Under the pieces are notes generated by a model. That model was given only the letters and a program-made list of their open reading frames with translations. It searched no databases and was not told where the DNA came from. The translations under genes were made by a program, and so were the position numbers. From Bifidobacterium avesanii (lineage in GTDB: Bacteria; Actinomycetota; Actinomycetes; Actinomycetales; Bifidobacteriaceae), in the NCBI RefSeq assembly GCF_009299475.1, contig NZ_WBSN01000015.1, positions 1 through 64,000 of the forward strand: DNA of 64,000 nt, written 5' to 3'. This document shows positions 22,529 to 29,308 of the stretch, piece after piece. Every line of letters starts with the position of its first letter. The first letter of the stretch is position 1.

Positions 22529-22732
22529 GTCCCGGATTGCATCCGTTTTCCGAATTGGGGGCAATCCGGGACACACGGGGCGGTTTTTGCGTCTCAATCC
22601 GCATCCATTTCGAGAATTGGCTGCGGAATGAGACACGAAGCATGGCTCTTGTGTCTCGATCTGCATCCAAAAGTGAAATCGGTGGCGGATTGAGACATGG
22701 AGGGGCGTCTGTGTGTCTCAAACCGCCACCAT
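22529..22732. repeat. 62-bp-period array of 44-bp imperfect palindromes
   Basis: Three 44-bp palindromic units start at 22529, 22591 and 22653, and the left arm of a fourth starts at 22715, giving an exact 62-bp period with 18-bp gaps. Arms are of the type GTCTCAATCCGCA ... TGCGGATTGAGAC; unit 1 reads GTCCCGGATTGC ... GCAATCCGGGAC. Units differ at several positions but changes are often paired. The right arm of unit 3 can also pair with the left arm of unit 4 over 16 bases. The array fills the space between the convergent acnA and the gene ending at 22775. The sequence shows the structure; the role is unknown. Confidence 0.85.
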
Positions 22733-22774
22733 ATGTGGGTGAACATATGGGCGCGAACATAGACGTACCGGCGA

Positions 22775-23857
22775 TCAGCCCTCCGCGAGACGCTGGTAGA
22801 CGCGGGCGCAGGAGCTGCCGGCGCAGATGGCGTACGGGTCGTATTCGGTCGTGGCATACAGATCGGTGCCGGCCGGCAGCTGCGTGGCGTCCCAGTCACG
22901 CAGCGGGGTGTCCGTGCTTCCGACGATGCGCCCGACCGCGCCGATGCGCCGCACCTTGGCCATGTCGTCCGCCGACATGACCGAGGCGTCGGCGCGGATG
23001 TAGGCCGCGTCCCCCACGAGAATCAGGTCGGCGCCGGGCTGCCTGGCCCACACGACCTCGGGAATGGCGGACGCGTCCGTGCTGAGCCCGGTGAAATGCG
23101 GTCCGTCGCCGATTTGGTCGGGGAACGCCGCGGAGGAGACCAGATCGGTCAACTCGACGGCCTTGCGGTTGCCCAGCGGATTGCGCAGCTTGGCGCTCAT
23201 GGACGCGTATCGCCCGGTCGCGGCGCCGGAATCGCCCGAGGGCTGGCAGTATCCGGCCGTGCCGGCGCTGCCCGCGACCACGGTCACGCCCACATACTGC
23301 GACGTTTCCCGCACCACGAGCCGGTACAGGCAGGAATCCGACGCCGGGAAGAACACGCGCACGCCGCCGTCCGACGTGGGCGCGTAGTGGTACCAGGCCA
23401 CGCGGCTTTCGTCCGCGAGCCGCTCGGTCGGCTGCAGGTCCTCGCGCGCGTCGGACGACTCCTCGCGGTAGCGGATCGGCGTGGCGTTGGCGGACCAGCT
23501 CCGCTCGGGCGTCGTCGGGTCGGAGGATCGGATGGCCCCGACGCCGTAAAACGCGGCCAGCGCCAATGCCGTGATCGCCAGCAGCGCGCATGCGGCGACC
23601 AGACGATTGCGGGTTTTGGCTGGCATGCGCCGGGTCACGGACGCGCCAATCGCGTGGGCGGTCGGACTGGTCGGGCCGGCCGGATTGCTTTGGAGCCTCG
23701 TTGATTGGGCCGGTTGGGCCGCCCGGTCCTGTCCTGCGGCCTGAACCGACTGTGTGATTGGGGTCGGCTGCGTTGTCCGATTCGGCTGAGCGGTTTGAAC
23801 CGGCTGCGTTGCCCGGTCCGGCCGGATGGGCTGGTTGTTCGGCTGATTGGTCGTCAT
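22775..23857 (-). CDS. unrecognised membrane-anchored protein with extracellular domain
   Basis: I do not recognise this 360-residue protein. It has a Gln/Pro/Thr/Asn-rich cytoplasmic N-terminus with TQP-like repeats (about residues 1-75), one membrane span near 83-105 (LLAITALALAAFYGVGAI), and an extracellular domain of about 250 residues with cysteine-containing patches (SDSCLYRL, AGYCQPSG, and CAGSSC close to the C-terminus) that could form disulfides. A conserved-looking YHYAP...VRVFFPASDS segment follows the membrane span. GAGGTGAGG precedes the ATG; a GTG nine bases upstream is possible. It is divergent from a toxin-antitoxin pair. Confidence 0.6.
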   Translation of the reverse strand: MTTNQPNNQPIRPDRATQPVQTAQPNRTTQPTPITQSVQAAGQDRAAQPAQSTRLQSNPAGPTSPTAHAIGASVTRRMPAKTRNRLVAACALLAITALALAAFYGVGAIRSSDPTTPERSWSANATPIRYREESSDAREDLQPTERLADESRVAWYHYAPTSDGGVRVFFPASDSCLYRLVVRETSQYVGVTVVAGSAGTAGYCQPSGDSGAATGRYASMSAKLRNPLGNRKAVELTDLVSSAAFPDQIGDGPHFTGLSTDASAIPEVVWARQPGADLILVGDAAYIRADASVMSADDMAKVRRIGAVGRIVGSTDTPLRDWDATQLPAGTDLYATTEYDPYAICAGSSCARVYQRLAEG

Positions 23858-23952
23858 GGCCCTCACCTCGCTTCATTGCGTTGATTCCATGGTATGGTCC
23901 GGGTTCCGTGGCCCGCAACGGCCGTCATGCGTGCCATGACACGGGATTTCGC

Positions 23953-24089
23953 CGGACCGGGAGCGGCTTTCCGGACGGGGAGCGCCCGCTCCCGGTCCGG
24001 CAACTTCGCAATCCGCGGAATGACGCCGTTTTTGACGCCGCCGGACGGGGAGCGCCCGCTCCCGGTCCGAGAATGCGCTCCCCGTCCGG
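23953..24089. repeat. 96-bp twin-palindrome element, copy A (inverted) with half-sites
   Basis: Two 26-bp palindromic cores (23973-23998 and 24043-24068; left arm GGACGGGGAGCG) are separated by exactly 44 bp. Half cores flank both sides (GGACCGGGAGCGGC from 23953 and GCGCTCCCCGTCC up to 24087). The reverse complement of the spacer carries AAAAACGGC at the same offset as copy C, so this copy lies in the opposite orientation to copies B and C. It sits in the region between the divergent membrane-protein gene and the toxin-antitoxin operon (23858-24214), which otherwise holds only the antitoxin operator and two copies of CACGGAGGCGGAAT at 24094 and 24128. Confidence 0.85.
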
Positions 24090-24169
24090 TGCTCACGGAG
24101 GCGGAATCGCAGAGACACAATGTAATCACGGAGGCGGAATGCCCGTGCCCGTTCCGCCACCACAGCGCG

Positions 24170-24184
24170 GCTATACTGTATAGC
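24170..24184 (+). promoter_or_regulatory. palindromic operator / -10 region of the toxin-antitoxin operon
   Basis: GCTATACTGTATAGC is a perfect inverted repeat with a 3-base centre and contains the -10-like TATACT. It lies 30 bases before the antitoxin start. RelB/DinJ antitoxins usually bind such sites to repress their own operon, so autoregulation is likely. Confidence 0.6.
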
Positions 24185-24214
24185 AATATGGTCGCGATGA
24201 TGAAGGGAGTCGCC

Positions 24215-24586
24215 ATGGCCGCCGTGCAGATGAACGTGCGCATCGACGAGGCGCTGAAGGACGAGGGCGATGCGGTGCTGCGCGAATTGGGCGTGTCCGC
24301 CAGCGATGCGATCCGGGCGCTGTGGACGTATCTCGCGGATCGGCGCGCGCTGCCGGACATGAGCACCACCGCGGACGAGGCCGCCCGCGAGGCCGAGCGC
24401 CAACGCCGGCTCAAGCTGGTGCGCGAATCCGCCGGCATGGTCCACCGCGCGTTCGTCGAAGCCGGGCTCATCGGCGAGGACGAGGACCTGCTGGACGGTA
24501 TGGATGATGCGGAGCTCAAAGACTACCGTCGTCAGTTGGCGTATGAGCGGTATATGAACAGGAACGGGAACTGGGAGGCCGCGTGA
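24215..24586 (+). CDS. RelB/DinJ-family antitoxin
   Basis: This 123-residue protein begins with the ribbon-helix-helix pattern of RelB/DinJ antitoxins: a strand (AAVQMNVRID) followed by LRELGVSASDAIRALWTYLAD. Its C-terminal half (about residues 55-123) is a long charged extension with Glu/Arg-rich helices, longer than the usual 85-95 residue DinJ, and should hold the toxin-neutralising part. ATG 24215 is chosen because AAGGGAG lies 6 bases upstream; several upstream ATGs lack a site. It overlaps the toxin gene by one base (TGATG). Confidence 0.75.
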   Translation: MAAVQMNVRIDEALKDEGDAVLRELGVSASDAIRALWTYLADRRALPDMSTTADEAAREAERQRRLKLVRESAGMVHRAFVEAGLIGEDEDLLDGMDDAELKDYRRQLAYERYMNRNGNWEAA

Positions 24587-25095
24587 TGCGCAACGAAGAA
24601 TTCCGCTGTTCCGTGATGTGCGACACGAATGTGCTTATCTACTACATGCTGTGCACGCCGCCCTTTTTCCTTCGCGTGTTTGACCTGTTCAATCTGTGCG
24701 CGCAGCAAAATATTCGCATGGTCTGCACCGCGCTGTCCCTTAAGGACGTGTTTTACATCACGCCGGGACGGTTCAGGGACCGGTATATGGAAGATGAATC
24801 GGAGCTGGTGAAGTCGTTTGCGAGCAACATGCTGCCGCGCGTGGCCCGGACATCCGTTTCCCAATTGCGGAAGATGATGGCAGTGCTGCCCGTGGGCGAC
24901 GATGAATGCGCCGCCGCGGAAGGACTGTATGGCAGGCATCCCGATTTCGAGGACAATCTCCTCGTAGCCGCGGCGCAGCGCGCCGGCGTGCGCTATATGG
25001 CCACGTATGACAAACAGCTCATCAGGCATTTCCCCGAACTGTGCATGCGTCCGGAGGACATCGCCGCGCGATTGGGCGACCCTACGCCCGCGTAG
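24586..25095 (+). CDS. PIN-domain toxin (putative ribonuclease)
   Basis: This 169-residue PIN-domain protein is probably a metal-dependent ribonuclease toxin. It has the first acidic motif in MCDTNVLIYYM (Asp13), acidic residues in HPDFEDNLLVAAA (near 120) and TYDKQL (near 142). GGGAGG stands 7 bases before the ATG inside the end of the antitoxin gene, and TGATG couples the two. GC content is lower than in the neighbours, which suggests horizontal origin. Its last 14 bases overlap the 3' end of the response-regulator gene on the other strand. The partner is RelB/DinJ-like rather than the more common PIN antitoxins (VapB-type). Confidence 0.75.
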   Translation: MRNEEFRCSVMCDTNVLIYYMLCTPPFFLRVFDLFNLCAQQNIRMVCTALSLKDVFYITPGRFRDRYMEDESELVKSFASNMLPRVARTSVSQLRKMMAVLPVGDDECAAAEGLYGRHPDFEDNLLVAAAQRAGVRYMATYDKQLIRHFPELCMRPEDIAARLGDPTPA

Positions 25096-25777
25096 GCAGG
25101 TCGGCGCGCTCCACCAGACGGGCCATCTGCACCCGGCCCATGCAAAGCTTGTCCGCGGCGGAGGACAGGTGCGCCTTCGCCGTGCGCTCGGAGATGAACA
25201 TGCGCGCGGCGATCTCCGCGTTGGTGCATCCCTCGGCGGCGAGCAGCACGGCTTCGCGCTCCCGCTCGGGCAGCGCGTCGAGCATGGCCCGGGCCTCGTC
25301 ACGGCGGGAGCGGGGCTTGGACGCGTGCAGGTCGCTGATGAGCTGCCGCTGGCTCGCCGGATTGAACTGCGGATCGCCCTCGCACACGCCCAGCACGCGG
25401 CGGATGATCTCGTCCGGCGCGTCGGTTTTGGAGACGAACCCCTCCGCGCCGGCCTCCACCGCGCGCTCCACCGTGCCGGACGGACTGAGCGACGTGAGGA
25501 TCAGCACGTGCGGCGCGGGGGAGAGGGCACGCAGACGCCGCGTGGCCTCGATGCCGTCCACGCCGGGCATGGCGATGTCCATGAGCACCACGTCCGGATG
25601 CTCCTCGCGTGCGCGTGCCACGCAGGTCTCGCCGTCCGTGGACGTGGAGACCACCGTGATGCGGCCCGCGGAGTAGTCGGTCAGGATGAGGCTCATCGCC
25701 TGGCAGATCATCGGATCGTCGTCGATGACGCTCACCTTCACCGTTCGGGTGCCCTTGCCTTCAGTCACGTTCGCCAT
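25082..25777 (-). CDS. LuxR/NarL-type response regulator
   Basis: This 231-residue DNA-binding regulator has an N-terminal receiver domain with the acidic pair in VIDDDP, the phosphorylated Asp in VVLMDIAMPG (near 65) and the conserved lysine in VSKTD (near 115), and a C-terminal LuxR helix-turn-helix (LPEREREAVLLAAEGCTNAEIA, with FISERTAKAHLSSA). It starts one base after the stop of the histidine-kinase gene (TAA G ATG), so both are made from one transcript. The target genes are not evident; the divergent DUF5067 gene is a candidate. Confidence 0.9.
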   Translation of the reverse strand: MANVTEGKGTRTVKVSVIDDDPMICQAMSLILTDYSAGRITVVSTSTDGETCVARAREEHPDVVLMDIAMPGVDGIEATRRLRALSPAPHVLILTSLSPSGTVERAVEAGAEGFVSKTDAPDEIIRRVLGVCEGDPQFNPASQRQLISDLHASKPRSRRDEARAMLDALPEREREAVLLAAEGCTNAEIAARMFISERTAKAHLSSAADKLCMGRVQMARLVERADLPTRA

Positions 25778-25778
25778 C

Positions 25779-27170
25779 TTAGCCGCGCCACGGCAGCGTC
25801 ACGTCCAGATGGAAGACGTGGCGGTCGTCCTCGCCGAACCGGCATGCGCCGCCCGCCGACTTCACGCGCGCCGCGAGTCCCGGCAGACCGGCGCCGTTGC
25901 GGGCCTCGGCAGTCGCGGAATCCTCGGAACTCCCGGCATCCGAAGCCTCCACGGGATTGCTGATGTGCAGGTGCACGCCTTGGTCCGGACCGACGCCGAC
26001 CTCCAGCGACACCGGTTGCCCCGGCGCGTGCCGCCGCGCGTTGGTCAGCCCCTCCTGAACGGCCCGGTAGGCGATCTTGGCGACGCCGTCGTCCAAATCG
26101 CTCAATTGCCTGACGTCGATCCACGTGTTGAGCCGCATGCCGCCGTTGCGCGCGTCGGCGATCAGCCCGTCCAGCGACTCCCGCGTGAGCGACGTGTCCG
26201 CGGACGGGGCGAGCTGCTCCCATGCCTGCGCCGGGTCGCGCAGCATGTTGATGATCGAATGCGCCTCGTCCAGCGCGCCCGCCGCCTGCCGGCGAATGTC
26301 CTCCGCCTTGTGCGCCAGCTCGCGCGTTTCGGGGGAGTCCTCCAGCCGGGACGCCTCGGTCCTCAGCGCGCTCGCGTTCAGTGCGATCAGCGACAGCGAA
26401 TGGGCTAGCGTGTCGTGCGCTTCGGCGGCGATCGCGTCGGCCAGCTGCTGGCTGGTCAGGTCCGATTGCAGGTTCTCCGCATGGTGCTGGGCGGCTTGGG
26501 CGCGCGCATCGGCCTCATGGAGACGGGCCCGGGAGCGGATGTGAAGTCCGAGCAGCACCGCCGCGGCCGTTTCGATCAGGGCCACCACGGCCGCGGTTGC
26601 GATGACCGTCGCGTTGCTTGCATTCACCACGGCCGGCACGCCGTTCGAGCCCGTGCCCGGTTCCGCGAACAGCTGATGCCAGAAAGAAAAACCCGTCGGT
26701 CTGACGGCGTCGCGCAGCTCGGCGTAGAGAGACGCCGCCAAGCCGGCCAACGAGACGCGGACCGTGCACCGCGGATCGCTTCGCCGCGCGAGCACGCCCG
26801 TGAGCGCCATGAGCATGGGCATCGGGGCGTAGGGGAATACGGCCACGGCTGCCGCGCAGCACCAGAACACCGGCTCGGGACGCGCGTCACGCCACAGCAG
26901 CGCGAACGGCAGCGCAAGCGCGAACAGCACGCTGACGGACGTCCACGCCTTCATACCGCCGGACATCGCGTCGAAGGACGGGCCGCCCATGAACGAGGCC
27001 TGCGCGAGGCAGAAGAACGCGGCCACGGGAATCATGACGGCCGCGAGCCAGCGCTTCGTGCGCACCGGCACCTCGTCGGCGGGCTGAGCCCCGTCGGCGG
27101 ATCGCCCGTCGGAACGTCCGCCGGGCTGCATGACGGGCCGCATGGTCGTGTTCTGGTCTTCTCTGCTCAT
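25779..27170 (-). CDS. sensor histidine kinase, HisKA_3 type
   Basis: This 463-residue membrane kinase has a hydrophilic N-terminus (about 1-40), then five or six predicted membrane spans to about residue 240, a short coiled linker, the dimerisation/phosphoacceptor motif EAHDTLAHSLSLI and an ATPase domain with the N box (VQEGLTNARRHA) and a glycine box (GAGLPGLAARV). It is the partner of the adjacent NarL-type regulator. The start is not secure: a GGAGG lies only one base before ATG 27170, closer than normal, but no better start is visible. The sensed signal is unknown. Confidence 0.87.
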   Translation of the reverse strand: MSREDQNTTMRPVMQPGGRSDGRSADGAQPADEVPVRTKRWLAAVMIPVAAFFCLAQASFMGGPSFDAMSGGMKAWTSVSVLFALALPFALLWRDARPEPVFWCCAAAVAVFPYAPMPMLMALTGVLARRSDPRCTVRVSLAGLAASLYAELRDAVRPTGFSFWHQLFAEPGTGSNGVPAVVNASNATVIATAAVVALIETAAAVLLGLHIRSRARLHEADARAQAAQHHAENLQSDLTSQQLADAIAAEAHDTLAHSLSLIALNASALRTEASRLEDSPETRELAHKAEDIRRQAAGALDEAHSIINMLRDPAQAWEQLAPSADTSLTRESLDGLIADARNGGMRLNTWIDVRQLSDLDDGVAKIAYRAVQEGLTNARRHAPGQPVSLEVGVGPDQGVHLHISNPVEASDAGSSEDSATAEARNGAGLPGLAARVKSAGGACRFGEDDRHVFHLDVTLPWRG

Positions 27171-27381
27171 GCCTCCACTGTATTGCCGCGCGTCCCGCTT
27201 CGCCATGGGACGTCGGGGCATGCGGGGCGGCGGCGGTCTGCCCGATCGGGCGAACGGAAAGGGCATGTCGGCCAATGGCGGCGGCGTCCCGCGTTTCCTA
27301 GCGTGGAAGCGTGCCGCCCCGGCGACGGCATCCCAGAGAAACCTCCTCAAGAGGAGAAGCATCCCGGAGAAAGAAGGAACC

Positions 27382-28137
27382 ATGACCAATCCCGCACCCC
27401 AGCAGCCGCCCGTCCGGCCCGCCGCCAAATCCGAGCCCGCACACCTGACCGTATGCGGCGTGGTCGCCGTGGTGTTCGGCGCGCTGGCCCTCGTGCTGAG
27501 CTTCATTCCGATCATCAACAATCTGGCGGCCATTCTGGGCGCCGTGGGCGCGGTGCTTGCGCTCATCGCGCTGGTCGGCACGTTCCGCGGCAAAAAGCGC
27601 GGCAAGGCGCTGTCCGTGGTCGCGGCCGCGCTGTCCGTGCTGGCCATCGTGGTCACGCTGATGATGCAGTCCGCCGCCAGCAAGGCGATCGACGACTCCG
27701 TCAAGGAGTCCAAGGGCATCTCCACGTCCCAGGTCGGATCCGCGCCCGCGGCCAAGGAGCAGGACGCCGAGGGCGACGTCGAGGGCCTCCACGTGAAGAT
27801 CGTCTCCGCGGCCAAGGCCGGCAACGACTACGAGGGCAAGCCCACGGTGATGGTCTCCTACGAGTGGACGAACAAGACCTCGAAGAACAACTCGTTCATG
27901 GCCCTCGCCCACGCGCAGGTGTTCCAGAACGGCTCCGCGCTCGACACTGCGGTCTACACGGACGCGCCGGCCGGCTACGACGCCGGTTCGTCCATGACCG
28001 AGGTCCAGCCCAATGCGACCGCCGCGGTGACCGTGGGTTACGTGCTCAAGGACGATTCGCCGGTGACCGTCGACGTGAGTGCGTTCCTCTCGGTCGGCGA
28101 CGATTCGAAGGTGACGCACGTCTTCACGCTGCAATAG
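27382..28137 (+). CDS. DUF5067-like membrane-anchored protein
   Basis: This 251-residue protein has a Pro-rich cytoplasmic N-terminus, three hydrophobic segments (about residues 22-45, 48-66 and 72-92) and an extracellular beta-rich domain of the DUF5067/DUF4352 kind (VMVSYEWTNKTSKNNSFM..., ending VTHVFTLQ). Such domains are common in surface proteins of Gram-positive bacteria, with no known enzymatic role. AGAAGGA precedes ATG 27382. It is divergent from the two-component system, a common place for a regulated target gene. A palindromic repeat element follows its stop. Confidence 0.7.
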   Translation: MTNPAPQQPPVRPAAKSEPAHLTVCGVVAVVFGALALVLSFIPIINNLAAILGAVGAVLALIALVGTFRGKKRGKALSVVAAALSVLAIVVTLMMQSAASKAIDDSVKESKGISTSQVGSAPAAKEQDAEGDVEGLHVKIVSAAKAGNDYEGKPTVMVSYEWTNKTSKNNSFMALAHAQVFQNGSALDTAVYTDAPAGYDAGSSMTEVQPNATAAVTVGYVLKDDSPVTVDVSAFLSVGDDSKVTHVFTLQ

Positions 28138-28151
28138 CGCCGCAATGGTCC

Positions 28152-28247
28152 GGACCGGGAGCGCCCGCTCCCCGTCCATGGGCGTTGGAAACGGCCGCAT
28201 CGCAAGGATGATGGCCATGTCGGACGGGGAGCGGGCGCCCCCGGTCC
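28152..28247. repeat. 96-bp twin-palindrome element, copy B
   Basis: Two 26-bp palindromic cores (28152-28177 and 28222-28247) stand 44 bp apart, as in copies A and C. The left core reads GGACCGGGAGCG with its complement and the right core starts GGACGGGGAGCG. The spacer starts ATGGG and shares AAACGGCCG and CAAGG with copy C at the same offsets. It lies 14 bases after the DUF5067-like gene, and the remaining 110 bases before the glycosyltransferase hold no gene. Confidence 0.85.
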
Positions 28248-28360
28248 AAAGAAGCCGCATCGCTCCCAGCGGACGTTCAGGAATCGTCCGGGAATCTTTG
28301 CCGGGATTGCCCGGAGACGTGGATGATCGCCCCAGTGGCCCTTCGGGAACGGGCGGTTCC

Positions 28361-29299
28361 ATGGGAGGCATGAACACAGCAACACCATTGACAACGCCAT
28401 CCGCGCCGCCGGCCGAAGCGCCGGCCGCATCGGTGATCGCCGAGCGCGTGGGCTCCCCGCGCCCGGTGGACGCCGACATCGTCATTCCCGTCTACAACGA
28501 GCAGGAGCAGCTCGCCGGCTCGGTCGTCACCCTCATGAACCATCTGGCCGCGAGCCAGCGCGAAGGCTGGGCGTACACGTGGAACATCGTCATCGCGGAC
28601 AACGCGAGCACCGACGCCACATGGCCCATCGCCGCGCAGCTCGCCCTGCAGTATCCCGACCGCGTGCGCGCCGTGCGCATCGCCGCCAAGGGCCGCGGGC
28701 GAGCGCTCAAGCTCGCGTGGGGCGAGTCCGTCGCCCGCGTGCGCGCCTACATGGACGTGGACCTGTCCACCGATATCCGTCTGACCGGCACGCTCGTCGG
28801 CTCGCTGCTCTACGGCGGCGCGGACGTGTCCATCGGATGCCGTCTGTTCGACGAGTCCGACGTGGAGCGCTCGCTCAAGCGCGAGGTCATCTCCCGCACG
28901 TACAACACGATGCTGCGGGTCGGCCTCGACGCGGCCTTCCACGACGCGCAGTGCGGATTCAAGGGCGTGACCGCCTCCGCCGCGCGCACCCTGCTGCCGC
29001 TGATCGAGGACGACGAGTGGTTCTTCGACACGGAGCTGCTGCTCCTCGCGCAGAACCTCGGCCTCAACATCTACGAGTTCCCCGTGCACTGGATCGAGGA
29101 CGCCGGCACCACCGTCAACATTCCGGACACGGTGAGCAAGGACCTCAAGGGCATGTGGCGCATGCGCCGCACGCTCAGGGCCCTGCGCCGCGAGCGTGAG
29201 GCGGCTGCGGCGTCCGCGGCGGCGAATCCCAAGCCCGCAATGCCCGCAAAGCCCGTCGCCGCGCCGTCCGCGCCGACCGTGGCCCCGGCCGCGCTGTAA
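28361..29299 (+). CDS. family 2 glycosyltransferase (polyprenyl-phosphate glycosyltransferase, YkcC-like)
   Basis: This 312-residue glycosyltransferase has the GT-A fold start IVIPVYNEQEQL, the nucleotide-sugar acidic residues in IADNASTD and MDVDLSTD, and a terminal WIEDAGTTVNIPDT segment typical of dolichyl/undecaprenyl-phosphate glucosyltransferases. No membrane spans follow; the tail is Ala/Pro/Lys-rich. It probably charges a lipid carrier with sugar at the inner membrane face for the GT39 enzyme encoded 9 bases downstream. Start ATG 28361 is provisional; ATG 28370 is also possible. Confidence 0.82.
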   Translation: MGGMNTATPLTTPSAPPAEAPAASVIAERVGSPRPVDADIVIPVYNEQEQLAGSVVTLMNHLAASQREGWAYTWNIVIADNASTDATWPIAAQLALQYPDRVRAVRIAAKGRGRALKLAWGESVARVRAYMDVDLSTDIRLTGTLVGSLLYGGADVSIGCRLFDESDVERSLKREVISRTYNTMLRVGLDAAFHDAQCGFKGVTASAARTLLPLIEDDEWFFDTELLLLAQNLGLNIYEFPVHWIEDAGTTVNIPDTVSKDLKGMWRMRRTLRALRREREAAAASAAANPKPAMPAKPVAAPSAPTVAPAAL

Positions 29300-29308
29300 G
29301 GGGACGCC

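Noticed and set aside
22529..22732. CRISPR array
   Set aside because: Period and alternation of 44-bp repeats with 18-bp spacers look CRISPR-like, but repeats differ strongly from each other, are full-length palindromes, the spacers are too short, and no cas genes are present.
24094..24160. Second antitoxin operator made of the CACGGAGGCGGAAT repeats
   Set aside because: The repeats are direct and too far apart to place against the promoter; only the palindrome at 24170 has operator character.
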